Shown here: positions 10,911 to 21,444 of the stretch, one piece after another | Numbering within the stretch: position 1 is the first letter of the stretch | Layout: each line of letters opens with the position of its first letter | Source: Plumapathes pennacea | Taxonomy: Eukaryota; Cnidaria; Anthozoa; Antipatharia; Myriopathidae | NCBI GenBank assembly: GCA_964036295.1 | Contig: OZ038468.1 | Location: 16,022,683 to 16,086,682, forward strand | Reading direction: 5' to 3' | Length of the DNA: 64,000 bases | Translations under genes and position numbers: made by a program | The notes under the pieces: generated by a model | What the model was told of the DNA's origin: nothing | The model's database searches: none | What the model saw: the letters and a program-made list of their open reading frames with translations, nothing else

Positions 10911-13900
10911 TTACATCAGTACTGCCTTGTCCATCAAAGATTCTGCGCTTGCTCTCAAGTGCTCCCGATATTGCCCAGCAAGTGTCCTGCCTGCTAAAAT
11001 GAGAATTTGCCGCTTTGAAGAACCTGACAAAACAAATAATAGCAACGCTTAGAAAACAGTCAACAAAAATAAATAAATAAAAAAGAGAGATAAGCTGGTG
11101 ATATCCTAAACCAAACATTGCCTATGTATACAGTGTGTATACTAATGGAGGAAAACAATAAAAACAATACATAACGGGACTATTAACCAAGAAAGCACTC
11201 TTACTACTTGTTTTACCTGATATTCTAGCTTGCTAGTTACTTGTTTTACCTGATATTCTAGCTTGCTGGTTACTTGTTTTACCTGATATTCCAGCTTGCT
11301 AGTTACTTATTTTACCTGATATTCTTACTAGCACTCTAGCTACTTGTTTTACCTGATATTCTAGCTCGCCAGTCTGCTTGTGAATGTCCAACACCAACGA
11401 TAACCTCACTCAGTGAAAAGGAATAACCTGACCAGCGCAAATTGTAGTTTGACGGGGTCATCTCCTCTGCCTTGCTCACAAATGCCTTTGGAATTTCAAC
11501 AGCTTGAGAAAAAGTTTGTAACTCTAAGTTCCTGCTTGGATCCTGGAGTGACAGGCATACTACACCAAACCACCTTTCAAAAACAACAACAACAACAACA
11601 ACAACAACCACACAGATGGATTTATTTAATAGAGTAAACCTTTTACTCCTAAGCACAAAATACAACACTCCTCGCCTTTTTGCAAGCTATCAGTTGGCAA
11701 ATTCTCTAATCTCAATGTTACTGTACATCTCTAGTGGGAGAATAAAAAGAGAAATTTATGCTTTTTTTTTCGTTCCTTTTTTTTTGCTACTTTGTTTCTG
11801 TGCAAAATACAGCTTTTTATTATATAGAAACGGGTGTTTTACTGGAAAATATACAGTGCGTAAAATCCATACGAAACTACATCCAGGACTGGAGTGGCGT
11901 ATTTTCCATATCTTCACTAGTGAGGATATCGTTCGCATCATTTCTCGCTTTTGCATGGTTGTTTGTGCAATTTCTCGTAAAACACTTGCGTCTAATATAA
12001 TAAAAAGAAAATTACACGGCGGCTTGAAGATATGGATTTTATTTTCTTGTGGTAAAAACAATATTTTACTCACTCGCGAAGCACTTGTTTGTAAAATATT
12101 ATTTGTACCACTCAAAAATAAAATTCATATCTTCAAGCTGCCGTGTAATATCCTCTATGTACATTGCATACTGATCATTCCTGTGTTAGATCAAAACACA
12201 CAATTCCACCAAAAAAAATTTGGATGACTGTGATTTGAATACCTAAACTCCAAGACGGATGAAACAAGAAAAAACAAACAACAAAACAAAGGTTGGAAAG
12301 CAAAAAAAATGCACCTACTTTCCAGGTAGTAACTCTGCCATGATTTCTTCCACAGCCACAACTACTTCTTCTTCTCCAACCTTTTTAGTTTTGCGCAGGT
12401 TCATTATCCGGTGTTGTGCTCCCTTAAATCCTGCCGAGTACCCAACAGGAAGTGGGGCAATACTTGAGGATGAAGAATGTTCTTGTATTATAGCATGCTC
12501 AAAGACCTGTTTAAAGCCATCCTTGATGGCATCAACTGTGACTGGATCTTCTGTCGTTAGCGTAAGCTTCACAGCCTGCTCTCGTCCATCTGTTGAAAGA
12601 AGGGTGTAGATGAACCCACTGTTCCATATTAATCAGAACCAACCTCAGGAATGCTTTGTGATTGGTAATGTTTGCAGGAACTATTTTTGCGGTTTTCCAT
12701 TGATTCACAAACAACTAAATAAAAACTAAATAAAAAAATAATAAGACAGGAAAACTGTAACATATTTTATAAACCACATAGCAGACACCAAAGTATACTG
12801 ATGTAAAGGAAACGCTTTCGTTATCCGACTCACAGGCAGCCAGAGCTCAATATAAGAGAACCTTCAGATACGCGAAGCATGGCATAGTAAAACTCTCGCT
12901 AAAACGCATCAAATCAGCAACAAAACTGCACAGACAGTAAAAACTACACCGTGGAAGTAAGGCAAGACAATTTTATTACCAGATTTTTCTTATTTACTTA
13001 TTTATTATTTTTGACACAGTGCTCTCTTTCTTGAGTTTGGGCTGCCTGTGTGAGACTGTACATAATATGTTAACTATCACACACATTTAGTCTTCATGAC
13101 ATCAGCACATGTATGAGTCAATTCCAAATGCGATCATCTCCCCTTGGTCAAACCCCTGGGCACTTGACTGGGGGGGCGGGGGGGACTGACTTATACGAAA
13201 TAAAGACAAAACTTACGCATATAGTCCTCCATTCCTGGATCAAGAGTTGTTATAACTGTATCTACAGAATTCTGAAACAAAACACAGTGTAGAACAAAAT
13301 AATAAAATTTTATATTCCCCTCAATCTAAAGTTACCACTGTTTTGGATCATACATTAGTTGTTCATTTTCATCACATCATAAACAATGTAAATTTGCCTT
13401 TTGTTTTTATCAAAATCACCAATGATATTGTCCAGTGTATACAGTACAAGTTGGACCAATCTTCTAAGTACACTCCAAATTTCAAGGACAGAAAAATAAG
13501 GGCGATTCAAAATATTAAAATACCAAATATATTTAACAAGAAGAGCTCCACGCATGCGCGCGTGTGAGTTTAAATAAATACCTTTGTCTTTTCAACTAGG
13601 TTTCTTCCTAAACTTTGCGTTGTTTGCAAGCTTGCACTGACAGCGTTAGAAACCCATCCCCAGACGCCAGAACCACTGCTCTCCGTTTGATTTTCGATCT
13701 CACTCTTATCCTGGGGTGCCAGACTCTGACCACTTTGCCACGTCGAGGATAAAGTCGACCGAGCGATCTGTTGTGACGACTCCTGACGAATTTCTTGTTT
13801 AGATGGAACAGGCGAAGAACTGTTAGGCTGAATTCGCGCCGCTGTGGTTAAAATAGGAGCAGCTTTCGATACATTTCCCTCAGTCACTGTTGTGGCTATC

Positions 13901-14070
13901 GCAGCCGAACTTCCAGTACTTGTAGTCGCCTCCACTTTGAGAAAACCTTCCTCTTCCAAAGCGCTCGCCACTTCTTCGACAATATGAACGCCCTGTTTCG
14001 CCTCTCCTCTTTTCGAATCCTCCACATCTGCTTCTGCTTCCATCATTTCGGCTGAAGGATCACAATCCAA
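10911..14070 (-). CDS. PRRC1: PRRC1 (proline-rich coiled-coil protein 1) homologue
   Basis: Five exons with matching phases: 13582-14070, 13217-13271, 12319-12589, 11353-11573 and 10911-11023, giving 382 residues; the vertebrate protein is about 445. The first exon is a low-complexity Ser/Thr/Ala-rich region ending in WGWVSNAVSASLQ. The remaining exons encode the conserved domain, related as I recall to the DUF84/ITPase-like fold: NSVDTVITTLDPGM, SIAPLPVGYSAGFKGAQHR, VEEIMAELLPGKW, TPSNYNLRWSGYSF and the tail KRQILILAGRTLAGQYR. Vertebrate PRRC1 has been linked to the early secretory pathway and PKA; a role here is inferred from homology only. The ATG is the first in the open frame. Intron 4 begins with tandem copies of its own donor region. 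The match over four exons leaves little doubt about family. Confidence 0.92.
11205..11360. repeat. 33-bp tandem repeat containing copies of the PRRC1 exon 4 donor
   Basis: The word TTTTACCTGATATTC recurs with the ACCTGA core at 11215, 11248, 11281, 11314 and 11351, that is, at spacings of 33, 33, 33 and 37. The copy at 11351 is the real exon-intron boundary (TCAG|GTAAAA on the minus strand). The other four are donor-like copies downstream in intron 4. Confidence 0.85.
11579..11608. repeat. CAA/TTG trinucleotide microsatellite
   Basis: About nine CAA units. On the minus strand this is (TTG)n just upstream of the acceptor of PRRC1 exon 4 (acceptor AG at 11574-11575), so it forms most of the tract before the splice site. 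Confidence 0.9.
11816..12157. mobile_element. ~340-bp palindromic MITE, full copy
   Basis: Contains TTTTACTGGAAAATATAC, CATCCAGGAC, CACTAGTGAGGATATCG and a terminal hairpin: GCTTGAAGATATGGATTTTA pairs with TAAAATTCATATCTTCAAGC. It lies in PRRC1 intron 3. Reverse-orientation copies are at 42708-43054 and 61870-62180. No ORF of its own is credible. Confidence 0.8.
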
Positions 14071-14100
14071 ACGAACAACTTCGCAGCTTCACTAAATTCC

Positions 14101-14980
14101 TGGCAAGATGAAAACAACACTATGGCGGCCACGAAGTACATGTAACCTCGCTCTCGCGTGTACAAATCTTGAGAAGGAGTGGGGACAAGTCAAAGTCCAG
14201 TGTCCCGCCAACACCGCGGCAAAACGTCTGCGCATGCGTTGGTGATTTTAGTTTCGGTGGATTTTCCCAGGGATAATTCCGCAACAGACGAACGCATTTT
14301 GCAGCCGCAGACAATCAGCGGTAAAAAACACGAGCATGAATGTGCAGGATCAGTATATTTAAACTACTATAGATTTGGGGGAGAGATTCAAGTCTAGAAT
14401 TTTCTGCCCAACAAACAGAAAGGGGATGTCACTCGATATTCTCAAAGTAAAAGTTTTTTGAAATGTTAAACAGAAACTAGCATCACAATAAGGCATCATT
14501 CACCATCACCAGCCACATGCATTCACTAATTTATTATTCACCATCATTGGTATATAATAAAATGATAATGAAAAGGTAAGCTTTGTAAATTTTACATCCT
14601 GGAACAAGACTTCTTTTTATATACATGTAAATTGCCAACATTTGCAGGAATTTAGATACAATACAGCAATAGTGCTGTCAATTTCACAAAATTTAGGTCG
14701 ATAATTGAATTATATCTAAAAAATCTATAAATGTAAAGTTTTCTAAAAATGTCAAGCAAAGCAACAAGAATATTATTCATCTAAATGATCATCAGCATAG
14801 AGCTGTTTTCCAATGACCATACAAGTAATCAAGTGATTGCTCAAATTGACTTTGCATTTGGTACACTTTCCGAAAAAGTAGTCAAATACAAGTTCACTAA
14901 ACAGCAGCGATCTTGGTCAATAAAGAGCAAAAACATTGATTGTATTATTCTCCACACAAGAAAGCAATATTGTTTTCAGT
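14101..14980. other. Region upstream of PRRC1, no gene found
   Basis: The PRRC1 5' UTR and promoter should lie between 14071 and about 14300, where CpG and GC content rise. Beyond that the sequence is AT-rich and no coding signal was seen. Confidence 0.4.
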
Positions 14981-15062
14981 CTTTTCACATTGCTCATTGG
15001 TTTCTTCTTCATCATAAGACAATACAGCTTAATGCCTTGGCTCGAGTTGGTGATCAGAAGTA

Positions 15063-18000
15063 GTTCTTGTCTTGTGGCTGTCTGACAGTGTAAATGCATT
15101 TTGTCTTTCCATTCTTGCACAAAGCTCCCTAAATAGGGGATGACGGACATTGCATTAAGGCACAAACATCAAATGTAAAAAACTTTCTCACACTAACAGT
15201 TAACTTGTAAAGTTTTCCTTATTAGGTTACTGTACCTCAAACAACTTTTTGTACATAATATTATTACTCACACTAGCTATGTTGTTTATGCATAAATATT
15301 ATACATTGCAACCAAATATCAAAATATATGACCATCTATGGCTATGATATGCAAAATATCAAACAATTGCCTCCCTCTTGTTTTTTGAATTATTTTTACA
15401 ATTTATTACTTTTTCTCATGTTTTTTTAATCTGTCTGTTTGTTGCTTCTCTATGATATATAACTAACTGAACTGTACAGTTTATGCAAAACTAACAAAGT
15501 CTAATTTACCTGGAAACATGATCACAGTGCACAGTATGACAATCCCAGCTAGTAGAATGCAGAGGGGTAAATATGCACTTGTCCACACTCCCAAGCTTGT
15601 ACTTGCTCTTTACCAAGACGTACTGGAAGGTGAGCCAGCCTAATTCCACCTCAAAAGCCCAGTGCAAATCCTGGGATCTGCCTTTCAACAACAACAACAA
15701 CAAACAAAATACAAAATACAAAAACAAAATACATTACCAGTAATAGAAACCTGAAGAACTCACTTAAACTTTCAAAAATGAGATTTGGGACATGGAATGA
15801 TCACTGAATATTAGCAATTTGTTTATTTTTTCTACCAGATGTGATCTTGTAGTTAATTTTGTTTCAATTATAAATATCACCCACCTGATACAAAACTCCT
15901 GGAAAGTAGGACATCGCTGCAGCCTTGTCAAATAAATTATGCCAAGTAAACAACTGTTTTAAATGCTCTGAAGTCTGTGGAATAACACAGTAGACTAAGT
16001 CAAGTGAATTTTTGTGAGGTACATCTTGGTATATAACAAACTATGTACAACTTCAAAACTTGGCACATAAGGTATTTTCATGATTAACATCACCCACCTG
16101 ATACAAAACTCCAGGAAAGTAGGAAGTCACTGCAGCCATGTGCTCAGGAAATTACTGCTTGAAAAACTCTGAAGGCTGTGGAATAAAATAATGGACTAGT
16201 CAAGTGGATTTTATGGGTACACTGGTATTCAGCAAACTATGTGGGGTACATGCAAAGACCTCAACAGAAATTTAAGAGGCCCCTGGGTACCACCCTTCTC
16301 AGCATGCATTAACAATCTATCAAATCTATCAGAGATCCATTACAGTCCTCAGCAAACAGGCCTACCAACTCTGAAAGTGACTTAGTTCACAACTCAACCC
16401 CCCTGATTTTTTTCTTTTTTATTCATTGGGGGGAGGGGGTACTCCTCAAAATTTTGGGTGGGGGTGTGCTGCCCGGGACTGAAAACCCTTACCCTATTTC
16501 AGACCATAATTTGTAATTTTTGACCATATTTCAGACCAAAAAATGCAATTTTCAGCCCTATTTCAGACCAAAATTAGCAATTTTCGACCCCCCCCCCCCC
16601 TCTCACCCTTGGGCCATGCCCAATATTCTGCCTGGCCCCAAAGCATACTGAAGATGCGAATTTTGGGTGACGGTAGTTTGAAATTTAGACTTACCTTCCT
16701 TCCACAAGTTCCTTTCTTTACTTCAACCATCATCTGAAGGGCAAGGCCAACACTCTCTTTTGGGAACTTGTCCCTTATTTATTCATTCCTTCAATTTATT
16801 TAATTTAGTAATTAATTTATTCATTATATGAATAATTAATCCATTTATTTAATAAATTAATTTATTCATTATATGAATAATTAATAAACTCATTTATTCA
16901 TTATATAAATAAATGAATAATTAAATAAGTGCATGCATGAATGAATAAATCAATTCTGACTGGGCCAATGGAATTATGGGTGTATGGTAATTTGAAATTT
17001 GGATTTGAATAAATCAATTCATTCACTTATACATTATTTAATCATTCATTTATTCTTTTGTTCATTTTATCATTTATTCTTTTGTTCATTTCTTTATTTG
17101 TTATTCTTTATTCCTTTATTCATACATTAAAGAATAAAATAAATAAATAAAATAAAATAAATAAGTTTTATTCATTGGGTGTGTTGGGTTAGGTTATGGC
17201 GCCATGGTTAGGGTCAAGTAGTGTTAGGGTCAGCGTTACGGTTACTTAGGGTTATGGTTATGGGTTAGGAATGGGGCATCCTGTCGGGGGAGGGGGCCTG
17301 GGATGGTGGAAGTACACCAAGGGAGGTGACGGTTGCACAACCACGTTCACGGTCATCCCAGGCCCCCTCTCCCACCCCTCCCCTCAAATCCCATCCCTCC
17401 CAAATCACCTGTACAATCCAGTCCCTATCCACCTACCCTCCAACCAACAGCCAACCCCACTGAAGGAGGAAGAATGCAGATGAATATCAGCGAGGAGATA
17501 GACAGGAAGAGAGTCAAAACAGGGCCCTGAGGGGGCCGTGGGTGCATTGCCTCCCCTCTGATGAGTTGTAGAAGTAAGATGAGAGAGTTAGGGCTAGAAT
17601 GGGGAGAATTGGCCAAAGCAGTGGTACGCATAACAACCCTCTCGATGAGTTAAATGGGTGGGAATCATCCCTCGGCGACGAGATCTTGGAGCTGCAAGTA
17701 GTCCATTTTAGAGGATGGCACCCTCCATCCGGAGTAAATGCAAATGCGACTTGGCGGCAGAGACCCCCCCATACAGAGGTGCCATCTACTGTCGCTGAGG
17801 TCTATGTTGCCTGTAAGCCGACCAGTCTCGAGTCACCTGCCCATTCTTCTCATTTTGAGGATTGAAATGCGTACCACTGCTTTGGCCAATTCTCTCCATT
17901 CTAGTCCTAACTCTCCCACCTAACTCCTACAACTCACCAGAGGGAAAACAATGCGCCCACGGTCTCCTTAGAGTCCTGTTTCAAACCTCTTCCTGCCTAT

Positions 18001-19609
18001 CCCTTTGCTAACATTCATCTGCACCCTTCCTCCTTCAGCAGAGTTGAATGATGGTCATCATCAGGTTGATGGAAGGCACACAATGATCATACAGGGGACG
18101 AGGGACTTGAGGGGACTTAGAAGAAGAACAGATAGTTAGAAAGAGAAAAATGGATGATAATAAGAGAGCCTGGAACAGCATGCTGGAGGAATGTCCACAA
18201 CAGTCTGGAGGAGTCAGCCCAGAAGAGTCTGTCCGCAACAGTCTGGAGGAAGTCAGCCTGGAACACTCTGCAGCAGCTGGCTCAGGAGAACATCTGATTA
18301 TAGTAGGGAGAACAGGAAACATGAGGTAAGAAAACAGTGTAAAACAATAATATTGTAATGGATGAAAATTGAGCATGGGTACTTACGAAAATAGTATATA
18401 ATAGGGGAGAATTATATTACATATTTTTTTTGCTGTCTATGATAAAGCACAACAACATTGATAGTGAAAAGAAAGATGCTAATTAGGTCACCTTAAACTA
18501 TTATTTTATACACATCGTGCTACAGTATATTTAGAAACCTACACATAAACAAGTTTACCAAATTGCTCATCTGAATTGGAAAACAGTTTCAATCACCAGA
18601 AGAAAAAAAGAAAAAAGAAATGCACTGTATCACAAAATTATAAAAAAAACCGCACAATTTTGAATTTCAAGGAGTTAGAACTTCCACGGCAGCGAATCAC
18701 AAGGATACTGCCTGCCCAGTGTCAGGCTGGATAAGGGACACAAGACATAAAAGCCCCAATAGGGTGCACAACCAACAGACACAAGGATACCAACAGAACA
18801 ACAAAGAGTGTAAGACAATATAAAGCATGACCAACAAAACATAAATACCTAAATCAATACGTAAAGAAATAGATGAGAATAAGATAGAAAACAGGGAGGC
18901 GAAACAGAGTAAAAGATACCAGGAACGGAAGGAGAAGTGAAAATACAGCAGAAGAAATAAAAATCGATGTGACTGGGAGAACAACAAAACGAGAAAACTG
19001 CGAAAAAGTATTTATCAAAGATTGAGGTACGAAGGGAAAAACGAAATGATGCAAACTAATGCCACGAAGCGACCATAAAACAGGGGAAGTTGTACAGCCA
19101 GTGAAGTATGTAAAAAGCATTGCGAAAGGCAAAAGGAAACAAAATATATGGGGAAATAAGCTAGACCAGTACACAGAAAAACTAAAGACGCAGGAAATAA
19201 CATGAGTGTGAAACGAAGGGACATGCGACAAGGGAGAAACGAAGGCCAAACAAATTAACACGAGGTGTGATCAAAGTGACAAATGCGTTTTGCATAAGTG
19301 ACACGAGAAGGAAACTTGAACGCGCACATGGCCTGAGAAGGCGAGTTGGTTACGGGGAGAAACGACAAACAACAACGACAGAACCTAAAACTAAATTACC
19401 TGTAAAAGGGGGCTTCGTTTAGGCGTGGAGCCGGAGGCTTTGGGCCGCTTCAGTTGCGAACGAGGTGGATGTCCCCGCCGAGGGGAGTCCGGAGAGCAGA
19501 GGCGTTGGGAAACTGGAGGTTTCTTTTCTGCTGGAAATCATTCCGAACTTGAGGAACCTTGAAAATCTTGTGAAGCAACAGCGAACTCACACTCTTCCAT
19601 CCAAGATGG
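15063..19609 (-). CDS. Tentative small gene of unknown function
   Basis: Weak model. The best exon, ending at 19400 with a strong donor (TTACAG|GTAATT), reads EKKPPVSQRLCSPDSPRR, then KRPKASGSTPKRSPLLQ: basic, Ser/Pro-rich and nuclear-looking. A phase-compatible exon at 15885-15974 reads TSEHLKQLFTWHNL, then MSYFPGVLYQ. A phase-compatible terminal exon starting at 15134 (acceptor CCCTATTTAG) reads ALCKNGKTKCIYTVRQPQ and stops near 15063. Joining the likely ATG near 19609 to the first exon needs a 60-nt intron (donor GTGAGT, acceptor TTTCCAG); otherwise an in-frame TGA intervenes. I do not recognise the protein. Intermediate exons may be missing, and parts could be repeat-derived. Confidence 0.28.
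15506..15675 (-). other. Possible exon or repeat-derived ORF
   Basis: One open frame (DLHWAFEVELGWLTFQYVLV) sits between an acceptor-like site (TTGTTGAAAG) and a donor-like GTAAAT. It could be an alternative exon of the tentative gene around it, but I see no family match and the composition is also compatible with a repeat. Confidence 0.2.
16091..16250. pseudogene. Decayed tandem duplicate of the exon at 15885-15974
   Basis: The stretch CACCCACCTGATACAAAACTCC recurs about 215 bp from the candidate exon at 15885-15974 with the same flanks (CTGAAGGCTGTGGAATA versus CTGAAGTCTGTGGAATA). In this copy the frame is broken by a TAA. It looks like a local duplication that lost coding capacity. Confidence 0.5.
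16420..16720. repeat. Repeat with CCCTATTTCAGACC subunits and G/C homopolymer
   Basis: About 30-bp subunits (CCTATTTCAGACCAAAA) repeat three times after a GGGGGAGGGGG tract, then a C14 run. Related sequence is at about 54010-54370 and 55611-55790. No terminal repeats were resolved. Confidence 0.6.
16770..17265. repeat. AT-rich TTTATTCATT-type degenerate tandem repeat, then degenerate TTAGGG-like words
   Basis: From 16770 to 17165 the sequence is made of variants of TTTATTCATT and AATAAATAA. From 17175 to 17265 GGTTAGGGT-like words recur imperfectly, resembling degenerate interstitial telomere sequence, but none are tandem perfect units. Confidence 0.6.
17460..18038. mobile_element. Foldback element with ~170-bp inverted arms
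   Basis: The left arm begins CTGAAGGAGGAAGAATGCAG and the right arm ends CTGCACCCTTCCTCCTTCAG. The arms (about 17460-17630 and 17868-18038) match through CCAAAGCAGTGGTACGC / GCGTACCACTGCTTTGG. The roughly 240-bp centre has no credible ORF. Confidence 0.75.
18400..19390. other. Purine-rich non-coding stretch
   Basis: The plus strand is strongly A/G-rich (AAAAGAAAAAAGAAA, GGAGAAACGAAGG). This gives long but meaningless pyrimidine-coded ORFs on the minus strand. No splice-supported exon was seen. Confidence 0.5.
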
Positions 19610-19749
19610 ACGTTCCTTCAGCGAAGTCGTCAAAGTTCCCGCCCTGCTCGGTCTCGTCAGGAGAACGAGGCGACAACGACACTGTGCATGCGCGGCCCAG
19701 GCAAGCTTTTTTCCCGCGGAAACTGGCGCGGGTGTACGCTCCACTGAAT

Positions 19750-21440
19750 CCCTTTGTATTTTTTAATTGTGTGGCGAAACACAGCTTCCGGCGGAGTTTT
19801 TTAAAAAAGTCAAGAGGCAGAAGCAAAAGTTAAGCTACAAATTTTTAGAGTTTAGCAGGATCCCATCCTTAGCAGGATCCCGACCTTCCTTAGTAGGATG
19901 CCGACCTTCCTTAGTAGGATCCCGACCTGGTTGATTTATCGCGCAATAAATGATCGAAATATCTAATATAAATATGGGTCAAAAAATTGTGGTTTGTAAA
20001 TGGCCCTTCAGAGCCACCGTACAAAACTCATGCTCAACCTCATGTCAAGATTGAAGCTACGTACCAATTTTAAATTCCTCACCAATTTTGCCATCACATA
20101 AACATTCATTTTGAGCGCAATTTGAGTAAAATCCAAGAATAATCTTCAAAGTAAAAAATAAAAAATGCTTGGTGGGCAGCCATGCGTCGCATTGCACCGC
20201 GAAATTCAAAATGTATTTTGGCAGCCAAGAGAAAAATTTCGTTTCAAACCCTTCCGTCCAGGACTCCACATTAAAGTTGCCCGTATGTGTTTAATTTTAG
20301 GTATACTTTTAGTTGCTGCAGAGAAATTTCATGGACAGAGCGACTTCTGAACGCTGTGGACGCACGTGCGATTTAACAATCATTATGCAAATTTGATGTC
20401 GAAAGAGGCGGCCAAAGGCCTTTTATAGCTCACCTTCGTGTTTAAATGCATCTTTTCACCCTTCCGAAGGAGCCTTGACTCTCGAAATTACCTTTTTGAA
20501 AGCTCTGAAGTTGTCGAGGCGTCTTTCACATGGTCTGCAGATTAAATGCGGCAAACCTTCGCTCTGTGGCTACGAGCTGCTGTAAAACTCTCGCTGTTTC
20601 AAGAAGTGCCTCATTAGCTCAGTTTTCCGCATACGTTTTTGCAGTGGTCTCCCACAGAACTACAAGGCCTGCAACAACTTGACTTGTTGTTCAGACGCAG
20701 CGTAAACTACATGGGAGGTGTTAAATTTTTATATCCAAATTTTTCTTTCCCCAGTAGACAAAGTAAAGTAAATTTCCAACTTAACGGCCCCTCCCTTGGT
20801 TTCTTTTTTTGCAACCGGCCAGATTCTGGCCGACACGTGACCAGCCTGAACCAGGGTCTTTCTTCGGGGGCGGGGGCCGGAAGATGAAAGAGCCTGGGAA
20901 CGAGGTTGCGGTGGTGCGAGTTTTTGAATCACTTTCAAAAACTTGCAACGCGTTGGAGCTCTGCAAACATCGCGAAAAATCGTTCGCAATGGGGTGTTAC
21001 ACCTGAACCCTAAACGCGGGTGTTCTGTGCATCGTATCGTTGCAAATCGACCAGTGTAGCACCACCTAAATGTACTCGGAACCAACATGGATTCGACGGC
21101 CTTGTATTCGGTAATTCCAAGAATTGCTTGTAATCCAAGAATATGAGTATTCCTACGAAACACAGAAGACTTGGCGGGGCTCACGTACACCTTCCAACTA
21201 ATTAAACAACCACACGTGATTAATCTTTTTTTTTTAATGGTTCATTGCGCTAGTTTCTCCCTTCTGTACAATTTCTCTCAGTGGAGGAAACTGGCCCCTT
21301 AAAATAGTCCATTATTAAACACGTGCTACGACTCCAGTGTAAGAAAAAAAATCCTTTCATCACGGCTTCTTCCTGAATGCTTTATGGTCGACACAGCACG
21401 CGCAAACTTGAGTGGCGGGTAGGAATGGGACGGAGAGTCG
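19750..21440. other. Intergenic region left of NAA35, no gene found
   Basis: Contains a short tandem of TTAGTAGGATCCCGACC-like units at about 19857-19928 and a common repeat piece (GGGTCTTTCTTCGGGGGCGG...) near 20850. No coding exon was supported on either strand. Confidence 0.45.
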
Positions 21441-21444
21441 GCGT

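Noticed and set aside
11413..11637. Plus-strand ORF with Gln repeat
   Set aside because: Antisense of PRRC1 exon 4 plus the CAA microsatellite.
17170..17265. Interstitial telomere array
   Set aside because: TTAGGG-like words are irregular, with no run of perfect units.
18854..19261. 135-codon minus-strand ORF rich in Phe, Leu and Ser
   Set aside because: Product of a long purine-rich plus strand; typical low-complexity artefact.
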